This document shows positions 18,623 through 27,191 of a DNA stretch of 27,191 nucleotides, one piece after another. Source of the stretch: Priapulus caudatus (Eukaryota; Priapulida; Priapulimorpha; Priapulimorphida; Priapulidae); contig NW_014577795.1 in the NCBI RefSeq assembly GCF_000485595.1, positions 7,129 to 34,319 on the forward strand, given 5' to 3'. The notes beneath the pieces were generated by a model. That model saw only the letters and a list, made by a program, of their open reading frames with translations, ran no database searches and had not been told where the DNA came from. Every line of letters starts with the position of its first letter. Position 1 is the first letter of the stretch. The position numbers and the translations under genes are program-made.

Positions 18623-20951
18623 ATGTACGCGATCTCTTCAGTGGCGTCTAGACGGATCAGATAAATCGATAACAAACATAAATTGTGAATATTGTGATAT
18701 AAAACTCTATATCTTATCTATCACCCTAAAACTGTAATGCATACAGGTCCTAATTCGCCCTGTTTCCGTTCGCGTCCATTTCAGGCTTAGTTCGTTTCAC
18801 CGCAGCCAATCTGTAACCACTTTCGTCAACCAAGGCCTATACTGTTTTCACTCAGTTAGTTTATGCAATAAACGCACCCTATCTGATTGTATTGATTCTC
18901 AGCGTCGCGTACCCCACACGTACCCCGCCCACCAACGCACGGCATATAGGTACATCACATGCAACATCTCCCGATAGACGTTATATGGGGCGCATACCCT
19001 TAATGACCGCTATATACCTTATTACTGCTGGCGCGTGTCAGCGTGAGGGAAGCTAACGCCCATGCACTCTGGCATCATGCGTACGTCTGAAGAAGAGTGT
19101 GATGCAGCGGCCATCCACCCCGCCGCGCCGTCGAGACACTCGCCCAGACGGACTAACCGAGACGACAATATTCCTGCGTATCGCGTCCATCGAAGACTCA
19201 CTCAGATCGAGGCATTAATGTAATGCTATAAACTTGCTGCTAGCTGTGCGCAGACTGATGGCCCGCTCCTCCCCCGCGATCCCGCGGTCGCGTACGGGTG
19301 GTCTATGCAATGGCGCGACACACCAAACGCAGCCAGCCTCGTCACAGCTGTCACCGGCGCCCCGACGAATTCGTCTTGGCTGACCTTCGCGACCATTTTC
19401 TCGCTCTCGGGCCAGACAAGCGCGCCGCGCCGAAAGCCCTGTCTATATTTTCCCGCGCACGCTTCGCCGCCGCTAACGTGGCAGGCGCCGGCGCAGCCGA
19501 GCGTACCTGCACCATTAACACACAGCGCTGCGAGCTATCTGACCGCCGCGATGCGCAGCCCGGTGGTCAGTGCTCGCACGGGTGTCCACCTTCGGCCGCC
19601 GGACAGTGTCCGAGACGGGCCCGACACCTCGATCGGCTGACGACAGTCTCCCATAACTCACACCTAGCGCTGGTTAGTGTGGGTAACTCCTCCTTGCCCA
19701 CCACCGTCAGGCCGGGTTCGGTGTTGGCCCTCCGTCTCTCCTTGCCACACGCTAGGGCCTGTTTGCTGTGCCCGCTACACCTAATCTGGCGCAGAGAGTA
19801 TGTTGGTCACCCCAAAGATTTAGCTTGAACATCAGGAAAGATCCTGAAGAGAGGAAGACATTCGCAGGCGCGTGAATCACTCGCATCTAGAACGGTAACA
19901 CCGCGCTAGAACTCAAATAATTAGAACACTGATCATTACCTACTGGCGTCAAACCTTTGTATTCATACCTAATGCTAAAATATCGGCGCTATCCCCGATA
20001 CGCCTCATACCCATGCGATATATTATACTATTGAACCAGATATCGGAAGATTTGACTGTTCGGACGCCAAATAACTGGTGACAAAATGCACAATGCAGCC
20101 TGATAGGTCAAAATGGACTTAATAATTTGCAAAACATTCGACATCTTGGATACGGCAATTATATTCGACATTCATTGAAAATAGGAAAGAAATTAATCGA
20201 ATATACAGTAGTGCTTGCTCTCGGTCCTCGCAGTTGAGTCTATTCCTCGATGTTCGCCATGCCAGAAAACAGCAGTCATAGAGCGCGTTATCATACTTAT
20301 CGTAAACCTACTTCATTAATAATCAATGAAATATAAAACCACTCTACACGCTCATCTTTTTCGCCGTCAAAACCCCAATAAAGTTAATAGTTGGCGAGCC
20401 TCGCATGCGTTACATGCCCCGTGCATACAGCCGCAATAGGCCTAGCACTCGATACCCACAGCAGTGCAACGATAACCGCCTACAGCGTTGTAGCATTAGT
20501 TATCCTGCAACAGTTTGCCTTTTTATCGCATCATTATTAATTAACTGGACAACAAACCTCTACTAGTTTCGGCTCGTTAACGTCCCCGTGTATAGCAGCA
20601 AAAATGTCATCCGTATTTTTAGTGAAATACTTTAGCGATTGCGCGCATTTGTGACCTATATTGTGAAATGCAATCGACCGCAACGCAGAAAACATGCCGC
20701 ATACGCGGGTTTAGTTTTAGAGCTATACCGTGTGAATTGCCACAACCAAGACGAGTCATATTAAAAAGTAAAAAGTGAAAGCAATATTTACTCAGTAAGA
20801 CGAGAGAGAAAAAAAGAAAAAACAAGCCCCAAAAAAGCCCGGGGGAGATGTCCCTCGTGCACAATGCTATAGACACAAGTATTTCCTCTATCTGTCACTT
20901 GTTGAAAACATTACAATGCAAAATATACTGACACTTACAGGCAAGAGTAGA
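18623..20951. other. Unique stretch with a GC-rich island
   Basis: The part at 19020-19800 is clearly richer in G, C and CpG than the flanks. Two overlapping plus frames of 176 codons (19298-19828) and 111 codons (19305-19640) lie in it. Neither has a recognisable domain, and both are Ala/Arg/Pro/Ser-rich as expected from the composition. 19830-20950 returns to AT-rich, stop-dense sequence. The last 100 bases become A/G-rich (GAGAGAGAAAAAAAGAAAAAACAAGCCCC), leading to the GA array. Confidence 0.45.
19298..19828 (+). other. Open frame in a GC-rich island, unrecognised
   Basis: 176 codons from ATG 19298 to stop 19826-19828. The protein is Arg/Ala/Ser/Pro/Cys-rich and has no signal peptide, membrane segment or motif that I can identify. 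An alternative plus frame (111 codons) overlaps it fully, and GC-rich DNA has few stops, so chance is a good explanation. A cryptic exon or an old retroelement fragment is possible. Confidence 0.15.
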
Positions 20952-21220
20952 CGAGCGAGAAGAGCGCACGCCGTGGCGAGAGAAATAAACGGAGCGAGAA
21001 GAGAGAGAGAGAGGGAGAGATAGAGAAGAGCGAGAAAGAGAGAGAGAGAGCCGACGAGAGAGAGAGAGCGAGAGAGAGATACGATATAACAGACGAGAGC
21101 GAGAGAGAGGAGATACCGCGAGAGAGAGACGAGCCGAAGAGAGAGAGAAGAGATGGAAGGAGAATAGAGAGAGAGAGAGAGAGAGAGAGATACGGCAGAG
21201 AGAGAGAGAGAAGACTAAGA

Positions 21221-21253
<33 letters not shown>

Positions 21254-22396
21254 TCAGAGAGAGGATAGAGAAAGAGCGACAAAGAAGAGAAGAAAGAGAG
21301 AGCAGATAGAGAGAGAGAGAGAGAGACGAGAGATAGAGAGAGAGAGAGAGAGCGAGAGACGAGAGAGTAGAGAGAGAGAAGAGAGAGCAGCAGAGAGAGA
21401 AGAGAGCCCGAGAGAGAGAAGCCGAAGAATTAGGGAAGAGGGAGTCGGAGCAGAATAGAGCGAGGATGCAGCAGAGAACGAGAGAGAGAGAGTAGAGAGA
21501 GAGGTAGGCGACAGAGAGGCAGCGAGCGAAGAGTAGATTGGAGAGTTTAAGGGAGAAGAGAAGAGAAGGTGGTCGTTAAGCAGGTAGAGGGAGCACAAGG
21601 AAGAGTAGACAGAGAGAGAGATAGGAGCCAGAGAGAAAGAGGGCGCAGAAAAAGAACAAGAGAAAGACACAGAGAAAGTAGAGAGAGAGAGAGAACTCCA
21701 AGCAGAGAGACGATAGAAGAGAGCAGATAGACGAGAAGAGTAGAGAGAGAGCGAGAGAGGAATCGAGAGAAGAGAGGACGAGAGGCGTAAGAGAGCAGAG
21801 GAGAGAGGAGAGGAGACGATAAGGGAGTTACGTGCAGAGATGAGCCGAGACCGAGAGAGAGTAGACGGAGAGCAGGAGATGGGGACGGGAGAGGACGAAG
21901 CCGAGGGAGAGGAGAGAGCGAGGAGAGAGAGGATAGAGCAGAGAGCGAGAAGAGAGCACGAAGCGCGAGAGAGAGAGAGAAAGAAAAAGAGAGAAGAGAG
22001 AGAGAGACAAGAGAGAAGAGAGAGAGACAGCAGAGAGAGAGAGCGCCAGAGAGAGAGACGAGAGAGAGGAGAGCGAAGAGAGAGACGGAGAGAGAAAGAG
22101 AGAGAGAGAGAGAAGAGCAGAGAGAGCGAGAGAGCCGACGATAGAAGAGAGCGGAGGAAGCCGAGAGAGAGAGAGAGAAGAATGAGAGAGAGAGAAAGAG
22201 AAGAGAGAGAGAGATAGAGAGGAGAGAAGAAGCAGAGAGAGAGCGAAGAGAGGAGAGAAGAGACGACCGAGAGAGAGAGAGAGACGAGAAATGAGAGGTA
22301 GAGAAGAGAGAGAGCAGAGACGAGAGAGAGGAGAGAGAGAGAGAGAGAGAGAGAAGAGGGGAGGGAAGAGAAAAGGCGAGAGAGCGGGAGAGAGAG
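20952..22396. repeat. Long interrupted (GA)n homopurine array, about 1.45 kb
   Basis: GA dinucleotides dominate, with single C or T interruptions every 5-30 bases (CCGACGAGAG, GAGCGAGAG). A GGAGACGATAAGG-rich section around 21790-21930 is less pure. On the minus strand it reads as long Ser/Leu/Arg open frames (399 codons at 21254-22453; 295 codons at 21547-22434), which are shadows of CT repeats. It abuts the left arm of the long inverted repeat and mirrors the pure CT run at 27071-27161. Confidence 0.95.
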
Positions 22397-23685
22397 GGCG
22401 GAGATACTAAACAATGACGCGTGAATCCGTACATTTACACCAAAAGTCAACATAATAATATTTACTAGCTAGGATGACGCATTGTCCGCAGCAGCACCAG
22501 CATACATTATATGCGGATGTGTAATATGCTGTCATATAATCTTCAATTCTATTCCGCAGCTAGCAGCAGAACCTCATAGTGAATAACATCCACCGAAGCA
22601 GTAAGCTAATAACTTGATTTGGATATCCAAACATAAAACTTTTCCGGGGCGTAAATCGTTTTAAACAGACACCCGTGCCTTTTAGGCGGCGATCTAATTC
22701 TCTGTCATAAAACAGGACTATTACCCGCGCGTTATTGTACGTATCTGTGTCAACATCACAGTCAAACTCTCAAGGCCGAACGCCTGAGATGTTAAATACA
22801 CGACGGCATGCCGCACATACTGCTGTTGACAACACTACCACTAGAAGCTTGGTCGCATACGCGTTAGCGTACGCGGTATCCCACATCTAAACCGCGCCTA
22901 CCGCAACCCATCCCCCAACCCTTAATCATTCCAATTGCTAAGGCACCAGCGGAAACGAGTTCAATCGACGTCGCGTGCCCCCTTTACAGCCGAACGCACT
23001 TCACACGGCATGCCGACGCACCGGCGAGCCGTCTCGGAAAGCAGCCGCGCACATGGTGACGTCGCGTCCGTCTCACCTCCCCTGCCCTCCACCGTCCGCT
23101 TCTCACCTTCCCCCTCCCTCACCCTCCCCTCCGCTCGTCCTCGCTCCCTCTCACTTACCATCTGCGCATCCGGCAGCGGAGGCGCACCACAGCACGATTC
23201 ATCTATACATGAGACGATTATGTAAGCGCGTGGTTGGCAGCCCGCGACCGCGCGTCTTGCCTCTCCCCCGCCATCGACGAGCGTGTCACTGCGGCGCTAT
23301 TGATTCCGTCCATCAACTATAGAGTTGTCATCATCGCTCTCCCCGGAGCTACTGGCGGAGCGGACAATAAGCATCCCCGTGCGCGCCATGTACCGGCCCG
23401 TCGCGTATAACACACAAGCTGTCAGGTTTTTTTTTTTTCGTGTGTCGTGTCTTTGGCGTTTTTTGACTAACGGTAACGTCGGCGGGGTGCATCGCCCTAG
23501 ACACCAGGCATTGATCGTTTTTTTAGATCGGCGCTTGCTTGAGGACGTTTATGGACAGTCTATTATGCTCCCCGCTGTCCCGGCGCTTGACTTTGTCGCT
23601 GGTGTCTCTTTTGTGTGTTACCGTGTGCGTATCGTTCACACAGTCCAGCAGTGCAGCACTAGCAGCAGCAGCAGCAGCATGCAGC
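22397..23685. repeat. Left arm of a long inverted repeat (foldback)
   Basis: The outer edge is GGCGGAGATACTAA next to GA repeats; the inner edge is a CAG run. The arm pairs, in reverse complement, with 26004-27071 over its whole length. Shared words include TACATTTACACCAAAAGTCAA, CCTCATAGTGAATAA, GGGGCGTAAATCGTTTT, CGATCTAATTCTCTGTC, CGCGTTAGCGTACGCG, CCAACCCTTAATCATTCC and CGAGTTCAATCGACGTCG. This arm is longer mainly through a pyrimidine-rich insert at about 23095-23160. Divergence is largely short indels. The open frames inside the arms (22935-23225 on plus, 26308-26562 on minus) do not stay in register between copies, so neither is coding. Confidence 0.93.
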
Positions 23686-25074
23686 AGCTATAGCACAGCA
23701 GCAGCCAACAGCAGCAGTCCAGTAGTAGTAGTAGTTGAGTCAGCAGCATTCGGCTATTTTTTTTTTTTTTTTTCCTGTCTAGGATGACATGTAGCTATTT
23801 TTTTCCATTCCATGCATTCTTGTCAGCTAGTATGGTTCTAGTAGCAGTAGTCATAGGCAATCATGCAGCAGCCAGTATACATCTAGGTTTGCAGCAACAG
23901 CAGCAGTCAGCTAGTTATCTATATTGTCTCGGCAACCGCAGTAGTATACAGGGTCAGCACAGCAGTAGTAATATAGCAATCAGCAGCACAGCAGCAGCAT
24001 AGCCAGCCGCGCACAAACGACCAGTATATATAGCAGCATCAGCAGCCACTAGCATCAGCAACACAGTAGCAGTATGTCAGCACCAGCAGCAGCAAGCAGC
24101 AAGCATATCAGCAGCAGCAGTAACAACAGGCAACAGCACGCAGCAGCGGCGTAGCAGCACAACACAGCAGCAGCAAGCAGTAAGCAGGCAAGCAACAGCA
24201 GGAGTAGCATTCAACAGCCAGTCACAGTAGCAGTAGTGAGTAATAGTAGTAACAGCAGCAGCTGCAACACGCAGATAGCCCCTAACAACAACCACACGCA
24301 GGCACCAGCCCAGCAGCCATAGCTCGGTAGTCAATAGTAAGCAGCAGCTTAGCAGCAGTATCGTAGTAGTACGTAGGTCAGTAGTTGAGGTAGGTAGGTA
24401 GTGAGTAGGAGTAGTACTGGTAATAGTAGTAGTACGTAGTAGTTAGTAGTAGTATGTTATTAGTATGCAGCAGCAGCATGCAGATTTTAGTAATATGCAG
24501 AGCAACGAGCAGCAGCTCAGTAGCATTAGCGCAGCCGCCCAGCACATGGCAGCAATCAGCGGAGCACAGTAGCAAGAGCATAGCCAGCACGCATGCAGTA
24601 GCAACAGTCAACAGCATCCAGAAGCAGTAGCAGCCAGTGAGCAGTAACAACAGTACAGTAGGTATAGTAGTAGCTAGTAGTATAGCTACCCAGCAGCATT
24701 AGCCAACACAGCAGTAGCAGCAGAGTAGTACAGCACAAGTAGAGCACACGCAGCAGTAGTAGCAGCCAGCAGCAGCCAGTACACAGCCAGAACAGCAAGA
24801 GTCAGTAGCAACAGCAGCAGCAGATAGCAGCCCAAGCAGCAGTACTAAATAGCTCACAGCAGTTACAGCCTAGGGCAGCAACAACAACAGCAACAGCAAC
24901 AACAACAACAGCACAGCAGCCTAATATAGTAGTAAGCAGCAGCAGCATTACAGTAGTAGTAGTAAGTAGCAGCATCGCACATGCCATGTCAGAGGCTAGC
25001 AGCTAGCAGCAGCCATAGCAGACAGCAGTCGCAGCAGCGCAGTAGCGCAACAGCAGCAGCAGCAGACTTTGTCT
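23686..25074. repeat. Degenerate CAG/TAG/CAA array in the foldback loop
   Basis: CAGCAG, TAGTAG and AGCAACAG words dominate for 1.4 kb with frequent single-base insertions. Two T runs (23757-23773 and 23799-23806), each after a GCTATT word, interrupt it. Sub-blocks include a GTAGGTAGGTAG run near 24392-24402 and AACAACAACAGCAACAGC at 24881-24910. Short Leu/Cys/Val minus frames are by-products. Confidence 0.9.
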
Positions 25075-25560
25075 CGGTAGCTGCCGGTACTGACACGTCA
25101 CATCGCACATTGTCAGCGAGGTGTGACACGGGAAGAGATGCTCGCACTGATGTCTGTGAATTAGCTCCTTTGCAGTGACCGTGCCGTCACCGCTCTGCCT
25201 GCTCGCCACCGGGCATCCGCGCCGCATATTTGGTAAAATTAAATTGTTGTATCTAGGCGGTATGGTAGATTCGCCTCGCCGGCGGCGGGCCGATGGGCGC
25301 CCCACTTTGTTCCACACGCTCGTCAGGCGATAACCGGCGCGACTGGATTAAGACATTAAAGCGTTCAGTGACACACGCGGACGTCGCGAGAGCACAAAAC
25401 TAACGCGTCCGTTGGCAGTACCGAGAAGGTGTTAAAGCGGTGCGACGCTCGGAATTTCGTCTTCAGGAAGAGACGGCGGCGGCGTGCGGTATAGCTGAAT
25501 GTCGTGGTCCGCTGGTACGGTGCGCCGGCTTGCCTGTGGTGGTCGGAGCGTCTCGCCGCC
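25075..25560. other. Unique GC-rich core of the foldback loop
   Basis: The only non-repetitive part of the loop. It is CpG-rich with no frame above about 100 codons (25003-25317 on minus) and no recognisable domain. No transposase or reverse-transcriptase motif is visible. Confidence 0.5.
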
Positions 25561-25980
25561 GTGTGTGTGCGGTGCGACGTGTTGTGCGCGTGCCGTCGTG
25601 TGTGTGCATGTGTGTGCGCCGGAGTGAGCATGTGTGTGGTATGTGTGGTCTGCTACGTGGCGTTGTTGTGTGCGCGTGCGTGCGTGCGCGCGCTGTGTGT
25701 GTTGTGGGGTTTTGAGTGTTTGTGTTTGGTGAACGTATGTCGTGTCCTGTGTGCGCGCATTGTGTGGTGTTTGTGTGGTGTGTTGTGTGTGCGTGTGTGC
25801 CGTGCGTGCGTGCGTGTGTGTGTGTGTGTGTGTGTGTGTTGTGTGTTTGTTGTTGTGTGTATGTGTGTGTGTGTGCCGCGCGCGCGCGCGCGGCGCGCGC
25901 GCGTTGCGTGTGCGTGTGTGCATGTGGGTGAGCATGTGTATGCGTGCGTGTGCGTCTGCGTGTGCGTGCGTGTATGTGCC
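25561..25980. repeat. TG/TGCG array with a (CG)n core
   Basis: TG and TGCG units run throughout, with a pure TG run at about 25813-25839 and an almost uninterrupted CG run at 25877-25903. The tail at 25909-25979 is the exact reverse complement of 15842-15912. Open frames on both strands (Cys/Val/Arg or His/Thr/Arg) are repeat-derived. Confidence 0.94.
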
Positions 25981-26001
25981 GCACTCGTGGCGTGGTCTGT
26001 G

Positions 26002-26003
<2 letters not shown>

Positions 26004-26057
<54 letters not shown>
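26004..26057. repeat. (CTG)n trinucleotide repeat, about 18 units
   Basis: A pure CTG run forms the inner edge of the right foldback arm. It is the complement of the CAG sequence at the inner edge of the left arm. The open frames crossing it (polyCys, polyAla on plus; polySer, polyGln on minus) are not accepted as genes. Confidence 0.97.
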
Positions 26058-27067
26058 AAGTAACGCACACGTCACGGCAGGGTGCGCGGGGGGATGTCCA
26101 TACGTCCTAGCAGCGCCGACTAAACGTCGCCTGTGTCTGTCTATCCCCGCCGACGTTCCGTCGTCCGCCAGACCGCCCTGCGGCTGTGTGTATACGCGCG
26201 CCGGTAATGGCGCGCACGGGGAGTGCTTATCTGTCCGTCCGCCATAGCTCCGGGGAGGCGATGATGACATCTATAGTTGATGACAGGTATAGCGCGATGA
26301 CACGTCGTCATGGCGGGGATAGGCAGACGCGCGGTCGCGCTGCCAACACCCTTAATAACGTCATCATTATAATGATCGGCTGGTCGCCTCCGCTGCTGCG
26401 CGATGGTAGTGGAGGGAGGGGGAGGTGAGACGGCGCGACGTCACCAGTGCGCGGCTGCCTTCCCCGGAGAAACGGTCGCCTGGTGCGTCGCCTCGCCGTG
26501 TGAAGTCGTCGCGTAAGGGGCAACGCCGACGTCGATTGAACTCGTTCCGCGGTGCTTAGCATTGGGAATGATTAAGGGTTGGGGGAATGGTTGCGGTAGC
26601 GCGTTTAGATGTGTGGATAACCCGCGTACGCTAACGCGATATGCGACCAAGCTAATCTAGTTGTAGTGTGGTCAACAACAGTATGTCGGCATGCGTGTAT
26701 TAACCATCTCAGGCGTCGGCTTGAGATGTTTGCACGTGATTTAACACGGAATACGTAACAATTAACGCGCGCTAATATTGCTGTTTTAGACAGAGAATTA
26801 GATCGCGCTAAAAGGCACGCGGGTTAAAAACGATTTACGCCCCGAAAAGTTTTATTTGTACATATCCAAATAAGTATAGCTTACTGATTTGGTAGAATTT
26901 ATTCACTATGAGGTTGCTGCTAGCTGGAATATGAATTAAGATATATATGCACAGCATTTACACACCGCATATAATGTATTCTGTGTGCCGGACAACGCGT
27001 CATCCTAGAGAAAATACATTATTGACTTTTGGTGTAAATGTACATCACGCGTCATTGTTAGTATCTC

Positions 27068-27071
<4 letters not shown>
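26004..27071. repeat. Right arm of a long inverted repeat (foldback)
   Basis: Reverse complement of 22397-23685 with a shorter pyrimidine tract and many small indels. The outer edge is GTATCTCCGCGC followed by CT repeats, mirroring the GA-flanked outer edge of the left arm. The inner edge is the pure CTG run. With the left arm it spans 4675 bp with a 2.3-kb loop. Confidence 0.93.
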
Positions 27072-27163
<92 letters not shown>

Positions 27164-27191
27164 CCCCTTCTTTCTTTATCTCGATCTCTCT
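27071..27191. repeat. (CT)n microsatellite, runs to the window end
   Basis: Uninterrupted CT from about 27071 to 27161, then TACCCCCTTCTTTCTTTATC and further CT. It is the mirror of the GA array at 20952-22396 and is truncated by the window edge. Confidence 0.96.

Noticed and set aside
21254-22453. 399-codon minus-strand Ser/Leu-rich open frame (and 295-codon partner)
   Set aside because: It is the CT-strand reading of the GA array; CT/TC codons (Leu, Ser) contain no stops. No unique sequence or domain is present.
25432-26270. Long Thr/His, Ser/Thr and Gln open frames on minus, Cys/Val frames on plus
   Set aside because: All derive from the TG/CA array and the CTG run; several overlapping frames are equally open.
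22935-26562. Open frames inside the foldback arms (22935-23225 plus; 26308-26562 minus) as copies of one gene
   Set aside because: They begin at homologous DNA, but indels shift the frame between arms soon after the start, so the reading frame is not conserved.

Overview
This window reads as eukaryotic, probably invertebrate, nuclear DNA of a gene-poor, repeat-dominated kind. I found no protein-coding gene, rRNA, tRNA or CRISPR array that I can support. The eukaryotic call rests on dense long microsatellites of almost every class (GTGA, TG, CAG/CAA, CAC, TATG, GA/CT), two minisatellites, a short non-autonomous DNA transposon with hAT-like ends, dispersed diverged repeats, and the absence of compact ORF/operon structure. 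The species cannot be named from what is visible. A 10-N gap lies at 15940-15949.

Layout. 1-189 is a GTGA array. 190-2347 is AT-rich unique DNA with one copy of a dispersed repeat (1640-1920, minus). A perfect 17-bp hairpin (2348-2384) leads into a TG/TGCG array (2405-2713). 2714-7968 is mostly unrecognised sequence, with a second TG array, a purine-rich tract and an A+C-rich strand-asymmetric tract. 7969-9204 holds a TG array, a pure CAG run and a 17-bp minisatellite of about 43 units; an open frame of 401 codons runs through the last two. 9347-10434 is a hAT-like MITE inserted inside the first unit of a 16-bp minisatellite (10444-10703). 10851-11146 is the second, inverted copy of the dispersed repeat. 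11147-13570 is unique DNA with an AT-rich imperfect palindrome and a 137-bp tandem duplication. 13571-14663 is about 1.1 kb of CAG/CAA/CAC arrays. 14664-20940 is mainly unique, with a CRE/TATA-like site, a CA array ending at the gap, a TATG-to-TG array and a GC-rich stretch. 20952-22396 is about 1.45 kb of GA repeat.

The last 4.7 kb (22397-27071) is a long inverted repeat. Two arms of about 1.29 and 1.07 kb face each other across a 2.3-kb loop of CAG/TAG, unique and TG sequence. GA flanks the left arm outside and CT flanks the right arm outside, and CAG/CTG sits at the inner edge of both arms. This is either a foldback element, an inverted segmental duplication, or a long-read/assembly palindrome; the many indels between the arms keep the artefact option open.

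No set of genes works together here. The interest is in repeat architecture: the foldback, the MITE-in-minisatellite insertion with a reconstructable target site, an exact 71-bp inverted match between two distant arrays, and a 17-bp repeat that encodes the same peptide in all three forward frames.
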